A stretch of 64,000 bases of DNA, taken from Type-B symbiont of Plautia stali (GTDB lineage Bacteria; Pseudomonadota; Gammaproteobacteria; Enterobacterales; Enterobacteriaceae). Below are positions 37,487 through 47,961 of this stretch, piece after piece; the first letter of the stretch is position 1; every line of letters begins with the position of its first letter. Below the pieces are notes generated by a model. That model saw only the letters and a program-made list of their open reading frames with translations. It ran no database searches and was not told where the DNA came from. Position numbers and translations under genes: made by a program. Where the stretch lies: positions 23,369 to 87,368 of the forward strand of contig BBOA01000010.1 of the NCBI GenBank assembly GCA_001485295.1. Reading direction: 5' to 3'.

Positions 37487-38215
37487 ATGAAATTAGGCTT
37501 CGCATGTAAATCTCTGGATGAAGAACGCAAACAGCGTTTCCCGTTTAGAAGCACCACCCGCACGCGCTTCGCCAGTCTGGCGCGCCTGAACCTGACTAAT
37601 CTGGCAGGCCTGCTGGGAGGTGCTAGCGTCCGACAATCCTGACGTGGTGTAGCGGGCAATTGATAATGTCGAATACCATGTGCTGTGCGCCGTCCTGATG
37701 GGCTACAACAAAAGGTTTCAGTATTTTAAAATTAATATTTATATGAACGGCAAGGGGGGATTAGACGGTTTTCGTCAGGCGTTCGGGCGGCTTACGCCAG
37801 AGGCGCGCAATATGCTGACAGTGGAAAACGACGAAATCTCCTGTTCGCTGAATGATGTGCTGCAGGCCCGTAATCTCTGTCCCATCGTGCTAGATATTCA
37901 TCATCATTGGGTGAAAGAGAACACGTTTATTCAGCCCGGCGATGCGCGCATCGCCGCGATCTTGGACTCGTGGCGCGGCGTTCAGCCGGGGTGCTGCACT
38001 ACTCGATTTCCCAGGAAGGGTTAATACCGGAAAGGAGCTATCCCGATCAGAACAGCTTGGGCGTGGCGAAAACCAAACTGCGCGCCCACTCGGACTTTTA
38101 CTTCAACCCCACGCTAAACGACTGGGCGCTCTCTTTCAACGCTTTCGACATCATGTGTGAGGTAAAAATGAAGAATCTCGCCAGCCAGCGGCTCTACGAC
38201 TACGCGGGCGCAGGA
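37487..38215 (+). pseudogene. UV-damage endonuclease (UVDE), broken
   Basis: Start MKLGFACKSLDEERKQRFPF is that of bacterial UVDE/UvsE AP-endonuclease-like repair enzymes. After about 40 residues a deletion joins NLAGLL to SDNPDVV (near 37630), with TAG at 37650. It then gives MGY.K.FQ.FKINIYMNGKGG, LTVENDEISCSLNDVLQ, CPIVLDIHHHWVKE with its metal-binding His cluster, AILDSWRGV, and KLRAHSDFYFNPTLNDWALS. At least four frame changes. Its loss removes one route for UV-photoproduct repair. Confidence 0.85.
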
Positions 38216-38395
38216 GATTATAGATTCAGCCCCAGCTGCGCAGTGAGGGCGCATCGGTAGGGGGGTATCGATCTATGTGGGAACCTGCCGGATATAGTCG
38301 CGAGTGTGAGAATTCAATGGGAAGAGAGGGATCGTCCTGATGCCAGTTTCCCTCAACCGGCAGATCGCCCGGTTTTCAGATCAGCGAACCCTCTC

Positions 38396-38700
38396 CAAGA
38401 CCGGCAATATTCATTAACGCGTTCCTTAAGGAAAAACACTTACCAGCGAGCAATAGTGTTTGCGTTTGTCGCCGGGAACAGGCTCGCCCTTGAAGTGGTG
38501 TTCGGCGTTATGGCGATCGCGCATCGCTACGTGCGTCTGTCCGGTCTGGACGTTGAGGTTTTGCTGCACTTCGTTGATGGCGCACTTTAGACCCTGCTAG
38601 CGATCTTCATCTTCTTCCTGTTTAGCCATGCGCTGCAGCGCATCCATCAGCGCATGGCTGGAAACGGCCTTACCTGACTGACTGGAGCAGCAAAAGCATC
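38396..38700 (-). pseudogene. Hypothetical soluble protein, remnant
   Basis: The minus strand reads GKAVSSHALMDALQRMAKQE, then a TAG (38595-38597 on the complement), then QGLKCAINEVQQNLNVQTGQ and FKGEPVPGDKRKHYCS. The peptide looks like true coding sequence (acidic, helical) but I do not recognise it. Confidence 0.4.
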
Positions 38701-38917
38701 GCTTCACCAATAAGAATGTCAGTTAATTTTTCGTCATTACTTTTATAAATAACATTTACTCTGTGTCCGGCTGCACGCCCCTGACATCGGGGCAGGATTG
38801 AGGCGTAGTTGACTACAGAGAGAACCAGCGCACCTAGCTGATGCCGGCGTCAGCCGGTAAATACCTGCGTGAAGCTTAAGGTCGTGCGAAAAAAAACGGA
38901 AATCAAAATATCGAGAA

Positions 38918-39157
38918 TTAACGATCCAGCAGCAAACCGATCAGCGTTTGAAAATGTTTCTCTTCCTCAGCCGTAGAGGCGACTTCCAGTTGTCTTACTA
39001 GCTTGGTGCAGATACCTTTGCGATTAACATTTTTACCTGCGCGGAGAAGCTCGACCACGATCTGTCCCAGCGTTTCCTGTTGAGAAGGTAGGCTGGCTTC
39101 GCGGAAGTAACGTGCAATATCTTCAGAAGAAGGGAGAAGGCTGCTGCTCTGACGCAT
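38918..39157 (-). CDS. AriR/YmgB-like biofilm or acid-resistance regulator
   Basis: 79 residues, helical, with the AriR family pattern: an N-terminal unstructured part, IARYFREA, then QETLGQIVVELLRAGKNVNRKGICTKLVRQLE and a C-terminal helix. E. coli AriR (88 residues) is a dimeric regulator in biofilm and acid-stress pathways. GGGGTAAAA lies upstream of the ATG at 39157; the ribosome-binding site is weak. Intact frame; the function is by family resemblance only. Confidence 0.65.
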   Translation of the reverse strand: MRQSSSLLPSSEDIARYFREASLPSQQETLGQIVVELLRAGKNVNRKGICTKLVRQLEVASTAEEEKHFQTLIGLLLDR

Positions 39158-39415
39158 AATTTTACCCCAAAATGAGTTAAACGATGATCAGTTGAAAATG
39201 ACAAGTTGTATTATCGATAAGAAAAATGTATAAAATATACAAAAAAATTGCATTTGCGTTTTTGCAAAAAGTGCTCCCACAATGGAATTATTCGCCTAAG
39301 CCTTTGTATCCATAACTTTAGAAAGGCCTAAACAGCTGTACAGTTACAGGCGATGGCTTGTACAACTTTCGTTATTATCATAGACCCACAGAACGAATCT
39401 TGCAGGGCAACTTAG
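39158..39415. other. AT-rich intergenic region
   Basis: Contains the likely promoter of the AriR-like gene and nothing else I can support; A/T tracts are dense at 39225-39265. Confidence 0.5.
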
Positions 39416-39660
39416 TTAAACCTGTGCCATACCGCCGTCGACAAAGAGTTCGATTGCGTTGATAAAGCTGGCTGCGTCAGAGGCCAAGAACGCAACAACT
39501 TTGCCAATCTCTTTCGGCTCGCCCAGACGTCCGAGCGGCAACTGCGACGCTAGCGCGTCAAACAGGCCCTGACGGCTCGCTTCGTTCACTAGCTCGCCCA
39601 GACCCGGTGTGCAGATCGAGCCTGGGCTTACCACATTCACGCGGATGGCGTGCTATCTGT
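39416..39660 (-). pseudogene. Short-chain dehydrogenase, C-terminal fragment
   Basis: The last ~78 residues of an SDR: RVNVVSPGSICTPGLGELV, LPLGRLGEPKEIGKVVAFLA, FINAIELFVDGGMAQV. The catalytic Tyr-Lys and cofactor-binding regions upstream are missing; the sequence changes abruptly at about 39650. Confidence 0.8.
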
Positions 39661-39799
39661 TCCATATTGTCTATCCACAAAACCGCTGTGTGGCTCAAGG
39701 GCTGCGGGTGTTTATCAGCTGGCTGCAGGACATTTTTCCCGCGAGGGGTGGAGCCGTCACCGCCTGCCGCAGCGGCAGGCGATTAGCGGCGCTTACGCT

Positions 39800-40030
39800 A
39801 GTTTAATCAGGATCATGCCCACCCAGCCTCTGACGTTGAGCCGCTGGCCAAACAGTATCCCCAAGCCAGCCGCGAGTGTCGCGGCGATGCCGAATTCGCC
39901 CCACACCGCATAGGCCACCGACAGGTCGATACCTTACCTTTACCCGCCCTCAGGAAAATATAGGAACAGGCGATCATCACCAGCATGATCTAGTATCCCG
40001 TCGTGCTCTCATCCACGCTATGGCCTCTCA
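39800..40030 (-). pseudogene. SMR-family small multidrug transporter, remnant
   Basis: The minus strand gives [19 protein letters not shown], then after a one-base shift [20 protein letters not shown] (signature of helix 3) and [20 protein letters not shown]. Helix 1 with the essential Glu14 is missing or unreadable, and helix 4 is shortened. Resembles MdtI/EmrE-type proteins. Confidence 0.7.
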
Positions 40031-40255
40031 TCGCTAGACGGATTGCTCTCCAGTAACAAACACGACGCAGTTATAGCATCTGCATAAAGGTGTCTCAATG
40101 GCGGTTGCTTCTAGTTTTTATTTTGGAAAAGATTTTTTATATCGCCGATTCGCTCAGGACAGGGCAGCAAAGTAGCGGTTAGTAGTTACAACATACATTT
40201 AATTAAATAAACACAAGCTAAAACAACGACTTCCTGATACAGGAAAAGCAGAGGG

Positions 40256-40505
40256 ATGCCTCCTTTACCGGCGCCTAGGTCGGCCTTGGTTCGCCCCGAA
40301 TATCACGGCGAATGGTCGCAGCAAGATCTGATCGCCTATCTGAAAACCGGGCGGCTGGCCGGCAAGACGCAAGCAGCATGGCAGAGGCTATTACCCACAG
40401 CTTCCAGCATCTGTCGGATGCGGATCTGGCGTCGATCGCCGAGTACATGGGCAGCACAGGCGACAGCCGTGCGCCCGCCAGTGGCGCGGCGCGACTCAGC
40501 TAGGG
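40256..40505 (+). pseudogene. Diheme/triheme cytochrome c subunit, fragment
   Basis: Piece of a membrane-dehydrogenase cytochrome c: QQDLIAYLKTGRLAGKTQAA, then in another frame SMAEAITHSFQHLSDADLAS followed by IAEYMGS. It lacks a CxxCH heme site, so it is an inter-heme fragment. Precedes a GMC flavoprotein remnant, as in gluconate dehydrogenase operons. Confidence 0.7.
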
Positions 40506-40639
40506 TGACACTTCGTCGGCGCGCTGCGGGCGGTTCCGTTCACTACGCCGGTCAGCGGAGAAGAATCCTTCCAACCATTCTGCCGGGCGTGTAGTACGGC
40601 TGCGGTGCTTTGTGCCGAACGATTTCAGGCAGCACAGTC

Positions 40640-41330
40640 GGCATAGCGTCGGCAAAGACTGCGACCTACTAGGCTGAGGCGATTGCCGGGGTCTGCGGCT
40701 CGCTGCGCAGCAAGCCTTTCCCAATGGAGCGCGTCCCGGCGTCGTGGCTACAGCAGCGCGTCACCGCGCGCGCGTCTGGTAGCGCCCGATTTCACCATTC
40801 TAGATGACAGCATCGGCCGCAGTAGCCACAGCTTCGATGGCCGCCCGGCCTACTGTGGCAATAATAACTGCTGCCCCATCAACGCCCAGTACTATGGTAG
40901 CATTGCTGCGTAGCAGGAGGAAAACAGCGGTGTGCAGCTGATTACCGAGGCAGTGGTCTATCAGCTTAAGCATGACACGCAGGGGCGCATCACGGCGGCG
41001 AACTACTATGACTGGAATAAAATTAGCCATCGCGTCACCGCCGAAAACTTCGTGCTGGCGGCTAACCGCCATCGAAACGTCGAAGCTGCTGCAGATGTCC
41101 AACAGTGATAAATTCCCGCAAGGCATCGCCAACGCGCGCGACAACGTTGGCCGCAACCTGTACGATCACCCGGCGATCGGCGTCAACTTCGACGCCGACG
41201 AGGAAATCTGGCCGGCACGCAGGCCGGTAAGTCCTTGTTCGATAGATCAGTTCCGTGACGGCGATTTCCGCCGCGAACACGCGCCGTTCCGCATCGATAT
41301 AGTGATCGCGGGCGACTTGCGGGGCCTGTC
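40640..41330 (+). pseudogene. GMC flavoprotein (gluconate dehydrogenase type), broken
   Basis: Segments of the FAD-linked large subunit of gluconate/alcohol dehydrogenase: FDGRPAYCGNNNCCPINAQY, RITAANYYDWNKISHRVTAE, NFVLAANR, then after a frame change MSNSDKFPQGIANARDNVGR, NLYDHPAIGVNFDADEEIW and QFRDGDFRREHAPF. N- and C-terminal thirds are absent; the 3' side is joined at about 41325 to a cytochrome c sequence. Confidence 0.8.
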
Positions 41331-41920
41331 ATACGGAAAAGGGCAAGGCGCCATTCAGCGGTGGCCATGCCATCGCCAGCCTGCTTGGCACTATCTTTAG
41401 CACCAATATCACACCGTCGAAAAACGCCGGTATCGGCAACTACAGAGAAGCGCAGTTCGCGGCGGCGCTGCGCAAAGGGATGTGCAGAGACGGCAGTCAG
41501 CTCTATCCGGTAATGCCTATAACCGCCTACCGACAAGGACGTTGCGGCGCTCTGCGCTTATTTATGCATGGCTTGCAGCCGGTCGACGCGAAACCGAAAG
41601 CAACCGTGCTGCCATTCCCGTTCAACCTGCGCTTCAGCATAGCGGCGTGGAACCTGCTATTCGCCGACAGCAAGGTCTATCAGCCGGACGCGACGCAGAC
41701 GGAGGAGTGGAACCGCAGCGCTTATCTGGTGCAGGGCTTAACCCACTGCAAAACCTGCCATACGCCTAATTTCCTGATGGCGGAGCAGCAGGCGAAGAGC
41801 CTGCAGGGCGCGTCGCTCGGCACCTAGTTCGTGCTGGATATTACCGCCGACGCCTTGCAGGGAGCGCACTGGACGCGACAGAGGCTGGCGGACTATCTCC
41901 GCGACCGGCCATGCGGATAA
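41330..41920 (+). pseudogene. Cytochrome c subunit, broken by decay and transposon
   Basis: Triheme cytochrome c of the same dehydrogenase: HTEKGKAPFSGGHAIASLLG preceded by a CHT heme remnant, FSTNITPSKNAGIGNYREAQ, then FAAALRKGM, DGSQLYPVMPITAY, and a second heme site (CKTCHT near 41750). TAG lies at 41827. The transposon begins exactly where the C-terminal part should continue; a short piece (WAEMQGK) may resume after 47340. Confidence 0.75.
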
Positions 41921-41957
41921 GGCCTAGTGGGAGCGAAGCTGCAAAATGCGACATCTG
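41921..41957 (+). repeat. Left terminal inverted repeat
   Basis: GGCC[T]AGTGGGAGCGAAGCT, then [G]CAAAATGCGACAT[C]TG. It differs from the right end only at the bracketed bases. The first mismatch converts CCAG (right) to CTAG (left). Confidence 0.88.
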
Positions 41958-42044
41958 ACTTTTTTGAACTGGATCTGAGTAAAAATCACTCACCTGTGAG
42001 ATGGTTGTCATAGCGATTAACCATTGATGATTCAGGGAGTTGTG

Positions 42045-44980
42045 ATGTTGTCACCGGAGCAGACTTTTGATGACAGGGACGAGTGGCGTTTGCTTGCTGA
42101 AGAGCTTTCCCTGTTACCGGGAATGACCGATACAGGGCGCCTGGGATTTGCCATTCAACTAAAATTCCGACAGGTGCAGGGCCATTACCCTGAGTCGTTA
42201 AACGATTTCCCTTCCGGTGTTGTGCATGCTATTGCCAGGCAGATCGGATGCACTTCGGTATCTCTTGAAAACTACCCGCTTCAGGGGCGGCAGGCTCAGC
42301 GGCACCGCCAGAATATTCGTCGCTATCTGGGTGTCAGCCCCCCCAATAAAGCTGATATCGCACGACTCAGCGCCTGGTTAACCGAATTTATCCTCCCGTT
42401 AAACCCGCAGGCTGTACACAGCAGCGAACTTGCTACTGACTGGTGTCAGGAACAGCAGATTGAACGGCCCGCCGCCGAGCATCTGGATCGGATTATACGT
42501 TCAGCCGTGCACCAGTTCGAAACAAAGCAACAAAACACCATATTTACCCGACTTTCACTCGACAGTAAGGTTGCCATCAATCACTTACTGTCCACCGAAG
42601 AACCGGGCACTGCCAGAATAAACGAAGTCACCTTCAGTGGCCTCAAAGCTGATCCGGGAAGGCCCAGGCTGGAGAATGTCCTTTCCGTTATCTCTCAGCT
42701 AAGATGCCTTGATGGTGTTGCGCTTCAACCGAATATTTTTCAGGGCATATCCCCTAAATTCATCGTGCAGTTTCAACACCGGTGTGCAAGTGAATCGATC
42801 AGGGAGCTTCGTCGCCACCCTTCCGCGATCCGTTACAGCATGGTAGCTATGTTTTGCTGGCGTCGCCGCCAGCAGCTGACCGATGCGCTGATTGAGATGT
42901 TGATGGTGCTAATCCATAACCTCGGCACCCGGGCTGAAAAAAAGGTCGATAAAAAGCAGTTTGCGGCGTTTAAAAAAGTAAGGGGCAAGGCGCGTCTGCT
43001 GTTCCGCATGGCCGAGGCCACTGTTGACCAGCCGGACGGCGTCATAAAGGAGGTTGTCTATCCCGTTGTCTCACAGAAAATGCTGCAAAATCTGGTCGAT
43101 GAATTCAAAACACTTGGAGTAAATACCGAACAGGAAGTACATGAATCCATGCGTTCTTCTTACGGTAGTCACTATCGTCGGATGTTGATGCCGGTACTGG
43201 ACCGGCTTGAGTTTCAGTCCGGCAACGCCCTGTATCGCCCTGTGATTGATGCCATCCAGATTATTAAGGAAAACAGGACCAGCAATCAGCATTTCTATGC
43301 GGTGGGTGATGTGCCTGTTGACGGTATTATTCAGAAAAAATGGCGGGATGTTGTCGTCGTACAGAGCCCGTCCGGTGAAGAGCGTATTAATCGTATCAAC
43401 TATGAAATCTGTGTGTTACGGGCCTTACGCAAGAGTCTTCGCAACAAAGAAATCTGGGTCACCGGCGCTGATCGTTATCGTGATCCGGCAGAAGATCTCC
43501 CTGCCGATTTTGCCACCAATCGCGCATATTATTATTCCCTGTTGCAGGCACCCATTGATGCGACAACCTTTATTAACTAAATCCAGGACAGGATGCGTTA
43601 CTGGCTCGGTACGCTGAATAATGGTCTGCCGGATAATCCCAGACTTCGCATCAGGGAACAGGGGAAAAACCGTATCCACCTGACACCGCTGGATAAGCAG
43701 GCAGAGCCCCCCAACACCGCAGCACTGAAGCAGGAGATTGGCCAGCGCTGGGCCGATCTGGAGTTGATAGACATACTCAAGGAGGTGGATTTTCGGGAAC
43801 ATTTCTCGTCGTTATTTCGCACATCTGCCAGTCGGGAAGTACTTGAGCCTGAGGTATTACAACGCCGCCTGTTGTTATGTCTGTTTGGCCTCGGTACCAA
43901 TGTACGCCTGAAGCGCATCGCCAGCCAGCAACCCCGCGTTAACTATGATGAATTGCGCTACGTTAAACGGCGATTTATTCAGAAAGATGCTTTACGCTCA
44001 GCAATTGCTCATATTGTGAACGGTATTTTCCGTATTCGTCAGCCCGCTATCTGGGGAAATGCGACGACATCCTGTGCTGCGGACTCCCGAAAGTTCGGTG
44101 CGTATGATCAGAATCTGATGACAGAATGGCATGCCCGCTATGGCGGGCGCGGCGTGATGATTTACTGGCATGTCGATACGCACTCCACGTGTATTTATTC
44201 ACAATTGCGCCGCTGTTCCTCATCGGAAGTGGCCGCGATGATGGAAGGCGTTCTGCGCCACTGTACTGACATGGAAATCAACCACCAGTACGTGGACAGC
44301 CACGGACAAAGTGAGGTGGCCTTTGCGTTCAGTGATGTGTTGGGGTTCGATCTGTTGCCGCGACTGAAAGCGATCGCCCGACAGAAACTGTATGTGTGTG
44401 AAAAGCAGGATGCCTTGTTGTACCCGCATCTTACGCCGGTTTTAACCCGGGGGATCGACTGGGAGCTTATTGCACAACAGTATGACGAGATAATCAAATA
44501 TACAGCGGCACTTAAAACCGGAACAGCCGAACCCGAGGCCATATTACGACGATTCACCCGAAATAACATTCAGCATCCAACCTATAAGGCACTCGCGGAG
44601 CTGGGCAAAGCGATTAAGACTATCTTCCTCTGCCGTTATTTGCAGGATGAGTCGCTGCGTTGCGAAATAAATGCGGGCCTCAATGTCGTTGAAAACTGGA
44701 ACAGCGCCAATAACTTTATTTTTATGGTGAACACGGAGAATTTACCAGCAACCGGCCTGCGGATCAGGAACTGTCGATGCTCTCTTTGCACCTGCTGCAA
44801 ATCAGTCTGGTCTATATCAATACCTTGTTGATCCAGAATGTGCTGGCAGAGCCGGTCTGGCAGCAGCGAATGACAGAAGAAGACTGGCGTGGTCTGCTGA
44901 CGCCATTGATATACCACCATGTTAATCCGTATGGTCGTATCGAGCTGAACATGGATCAGCGGCTGGCGCTGGCCGCCTGA
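42045..44980 (+). pseudogene. tnpA: Tn3-family transposase TnpA, two lesions
   Basis: About 975 codons of a Tn3-family DDE transposase. The start at 42045 (MLSPEQTFDDRDEW) follows AGGGAG. The N-terminal DNA-binding part is intact to TAA at 43578-43580 (between FIN and IQDRMRYW). The catalytic part keeps the first Asp (WHVDTHS region), second Asp ([14 protein letters not shown]) and Glu ([11 protein letters not shown]). A single T is missing from a run at 44719-44723 (5 instead of 6), shifting the frame just before the highly conserved E-SNR-DQELSML tail, which resumes in the other frame to 44980. Two independent lesions mean no active transposase. Confidence 0.92.
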
Positions 44981-45097
44981 TAGTGTCCAGAACCGTTCGG
45001 TTTCGTACACTACTTACAGCATCTGTCCAAAACTTAGTGAAATTAGTTTCGGATATGCATTATGGTTCGGACATCCTTTCCGGACGGAAATTTCATT
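44981..45097 (+). promoter_or_regulatory. Possible res site and tnpR promoter
   Basis: The 117 bases between tnpA and tnpR contain several partial dyads around TGTCC/GGACA (44985, 45027, 45070-45084: GGACATCCTTTCCGGACG). Serine-resolvase sites in Tn3 elements sit next to tnpR, so this is the place to expect res; subsites cannot be assigned by eye. Confidence 0.4.
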
Positions 45098-45679
45098 ATG
45101 TCACGCGTTTTTGCTTACTGTCGTGTCTCTACACTGGAACAGAACACGGAAAACCAGCGCAGAGAAATAGAGGCTGCTGGTTTTGCCGTCAAATACCAGA
45201 GACTGATTGAGGAACAAATCAGCGGTTCGGTGGCCGCCAGCGAACGGCCCGGTTTTGCCCGGTTACTTGACCGCATGGAAAATGACGATGTGCTGATAGT
45301 GACAAAACTTGATCGCCTGGGTCGTGACGCAATGGACGTGCGAAAGACCGTAGAGCAGCTGGCAGCGTCCGATATTCGTGTACACTGCCTCGCGCTGGGT
45401 GGTGTGGACCTTACCAGCGCGGCCGGCAAGATGACCATGCAGGTCATTTCGGCGGTGGCAGAGTTTGAGAAAGACCTGCTGATTGAGCGCACGCATTCAG
45501 GTATTGCGCGAGCCAGGGCTTCGGGAAAACGCTTCGGTCGCCCTTCGTCACTCAATGAGGAACAGCAAAAGGTGGCGCTGGAACGTCTTAACGCTGGAGC
45601 AAGCATTAGCGCTGTTGCCAGAGAATTTGGCACCTCGCGGCAGACTGTTATTCGTTTGCGGGATAAGGCCGGAAGTTAA
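45098..45679 (+). CDS. tnpR: Tn3-type serine resolvase TnpR
   Basis: 193 residues. The catalytic domain starts [12 protein letters not shown] with the nucleophilic Ser11 and conserved Arg9; the E-helix segment [15 protein letters not shown], the [15 protein letters not shown] hinge and a C-terminal helix-turn-helix ([20 protein letters not shown]) follow. It resolves the cointegrates formed by TnpA. ATG at 45098 is chosen over 45062 because the protein starts exactly as in the family. The frame is intact although tnpA is dead. Confidence 0.93.
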   Translation: MSRVFAYCRVSTLEQNTENQRREIEAAGFAVKYQRLIEEQISGSVAASERPGFARLLDRMENDDVLIVTKLDRLGRDAMDVRKTVEQLAASDIRVHCLALGGVDLTSAAGKMTMQVISAVAEFEKDLLIERTHSGIARARASGKRFGRPSSLNEEQQKVALERLNAGASISAVAREFGTSRQTVIRLRDKAGS

Positions 45680-45760
45680 TATGCAGCAATAAGGCTGAAG
45701 ACCATGATGGTTGTCAGCCTGTAATGAATGAGTTTTTGTTCCCACTTTAAAAGGAGTTAA

Positions 45761-47241
45761 ATGATGAAAATCAGAGCATTATATATGGCGATGCTGTTTA
45801 TCTCGCCTGCCTGTCTGGCGTTGTCTTCTCCCGGAGAAAAGTATAGAACCACAAATCTGATGCATGTCATTTCTGATTACCGGATGTCACTTGCGGCACT
45901 TCCTCTCGATTATTCTCTCCTGGAAAAAAAACAACTCCCCGGGGTTATGCTGCAGAGGTATAACCTGAATTCACAGGCGTGGTCCCCGCAAGGCGTCGTC
46001 TCTCCGGAACGCTGGCAGAACGGGGTGGATATCTATATTCCTGATTCCGCCAGAGAAAATAATGCGCTTGTTGTTATCAATAACGGCAGCAACAACAATA
46101 GCTCGGGCAGTCCTGTGGCGCCCACAAACTTCAGCGAGGAAGAACTTACACGTATTGCGGTTGCCACACGAACTGTGGTGATCTCAGTCAGTAACGTCCC
46201 TAATCAGGTACTGAGTTATCAGGGAGTAACAACACCGCTGGATGAAGATGACAGTGTGGCATATTCCTGGAAACTGTTTATTGGTGATACTCAGAAATAC
46301 CAGAACGCGTCCCTTCATATCCCTATGGCAACGTCGGTATCGCAGGCGTTCAGGCTGGCGAAGAAAGAACTGGCACAGCAGAAAATAACTAAATTTATTG
46401 TCGCCGGCGCCTCCAAACGTGGCTGACAGCGCTGTCGGACCCGGACGTCGATGCCGTTGTTCCTTTCGTTATGGACCTGCTGGATACTAAAAAGTCTCTT
46501 GAACACATGTATCAGTCATATGGAAAAAACTGGCCGGTAGCCTTTTATCCCTATTATAAACAGGGCGTTGACCAGCAGATTGGTACGGATGAATTTGCAA
46601 GCCTGATGACGCTTGAAGACCCTCTGACTTATCTGAATACCGATATGGGGGATCGCCTGAAAATTGATAAATATATTATTAATGCCAGCGGTGATGATTT
46701 CTATGTGCCTGACAACAGTCATTTTTATTATGACCAGTTACCCGGTTCCAAGTCCCTGAGGGTTGTACCTAACTCCTCACATAACGGAATTCTGTCCGTT
46801 GCGGAGCAGTCGCTTATAACCTTTGTTAACCGTTTTCAGGAGAAGCAAAAGCTCCCTGAAATTACGGAAAAAGTACAGAACAGCGGGGAGGGGAAAAAAG
46901 AGCTGGCGGTAAGCTTCTCAGAGAAGCCGGCAACCGTTTTACAGTGGACAGCCATGAACCCGGCTGCAAGGGATTTTCGTTATGCCTGCGATGTTAAATA
47001 CAACTCAGTTCCCGTCAGCCTGACCGGCGGCAATGAGACACTCAGCATTCCGCTGACGCCCCCCAGCAGCGGATGGCAGGCCACTTACATTGAGGCCACC
47101 TTCAGTGACGGGTATGTGGCCACAACCCAGGTGTATATTACGCCTGACGATAAATATCCTGAAACAGCCCCTCCATCTGCTGGAGCAGCCTGTCAGACTC
47201 TTCCGGGCCGGGGACTGATCCCCACACCTGCGAAACAGTAA
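45761..47241 (+). pseudogene. pqaA: PhoPQ-activated pathogenicity-related protein, frameshifted
   Basis: A PqaA family (alpha/beta-hydrolase-like, secreted) protein of about 490 residues. AAGGAG precedes the ATG and a signal peptide follows (MKIRALYMAMLFISPACLAL). Two frames join at about 46424: the first ends FIVAGASKRG then TGA, the second picks up LTALSDPDVDAVVPFVMDLL, so a few residues between GASKRG and LTAL (normally WT.W) are missing, consistent with a 3n+1-base deletion between GGCTG-type repeats. The rest (YVPDNSHFYYDQLPGSKSLR, VPNSSHNG) is well preserved. Cargo of the transposon. Confidence 0.85.
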
Positions 47242-47303
47242 TGTCGCAACCACAATCCATGTGTTTAAACCCGGTGGCAAAAGCTGCCGGGTACGTCTTC
47301 ACG

Positions 47304-47340
47304 CAAATGTCGCATTTTGTAGCTTCGCTCCCACTGGGCC
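47304..47340 (-). repeat. Right terminal inverted repeat
   Basis: The complement of the left end with three differences in 37 bases. The repeat keeps CCAG where the left end has CTAG. Confidence 0.88.
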
Positions 47341-47556
47341 GAAATGCAGGGGAAATGGAAACATGTTAAATTTGTTAACATCATCGATATTTTTAACAAA
47401 ATTTTAACTATGGAATGGCGGCCAATTTGACTGGAAATCACGTATACAAATGACGCCTTGAAGCGAGAAAACAGCGCTAATCGCTATTTGTTATATAAAA
47501 ATCGTGGATTTAACATAAAAGCCATTTGGCGAACCAAATTTTGGGACTGACTGAAA

Positions 47557-47582
47557 CAAAAAGCCCAGCCCCGGAGGGCTGG
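47557..47582 (-). terminator. Terminator of the toxin-antitoxin operon
   Basis: CCAGCCC (47565-47571), loop CGGA, GGGCTGG (47576-47582); on the minus strand it is followed by GCTTTTTG. It lies 74 bases downstream of the toxin stop. Confidence 0.65.
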
Positions 47583-47655
47583 TTGTTCAGTACAGGACAA
47601 TGACTGATTTCTTGATACCGTGAGCGTGGAGGGCAGTCATTACGTGACGTAATTT

Positions 47656-47961
47656 TTATTCAAAGAGTTCAGCATGAGTACCAAGGTCAGTGAAATAAAT
47701 AATCTCGTTTTTTTCATCGACGCGATAAACCAGTAGAAAATCGCCCCCAATATGCAATTCTTGGAAACCAGCCCACTCTCCAGTAAGTTCATGGTCTCGA
47801 TATTCAGCAGGAACAGGATTACGATTAGTCACAAGGTTCATTGCTACGGCAGCCGCCTGCATATCATAGCGTCCGCTTTTGTTATAGCGTTTCCATGCCT
47901 TTTCAAAGTTCTTGGTGCGATCCGTCCGGTAAGGCAACGGTGCGCGTTTATTGCTCCCCAT
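47656..47961 (-). CDS. YafQ/RelE-family mRNA-interferase toxin
   Basis: 101 residues, a RelE-superfamily ribosome-dependent endoribonuclease of the YafQ subgroup. The conserved surface is present: the DHELTGEWAGFQELHIGGDF segment with its His residues and Asp, VYRV, and the C-terminal GTHAELF with catalytic-type His. Its start overlaps the antitoxin 3' end by 14 bases, the normal coupled layout. Intact. Confidence 0.9.
   Translation of the reverse strand: MGSNKRAPLPYRTDRTKNFEKAWKRYNKSGRYDMQAAAVAMNLVTNRNPVPAEYRDHELTGEWAGFQELHIGGDFLLVYRVDEKNEIIYFTDLGTHAELFE

Larger units (their letters stand above)
41921..47340. mobile_element. Tn3-family transposon with PqaA-like cargo
   Basis: A 5.4-kb unit bounded by 37-base inverted repeats (41921-41957 and 47304-47340, 34 of 37 matching). 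It contains tnpA (broken), a presumptive res site, tnpR (intact), and a PhoPQ-activated-protein gene (frameshifted), all on the plus strand. The insertion splits a cytochrome c remnant. I see no 5-base target duplication (GATAA left, GAAAT right), so the ends may have been rearranged. CTAG occurs once, in the left repeat, against a high frequency outside, which marks it as a recent arrival. Confidence 0.88.

Noticed and set aside
41911..47350. Target-site duplication of the transposon
   Set aside because: Flanks GATAA and GAAAT do not match, and no shift of the repeat boundary by a few bases gives a 5-base direct repeat; only a GGCC similarity that belongs to the inverted repeat.
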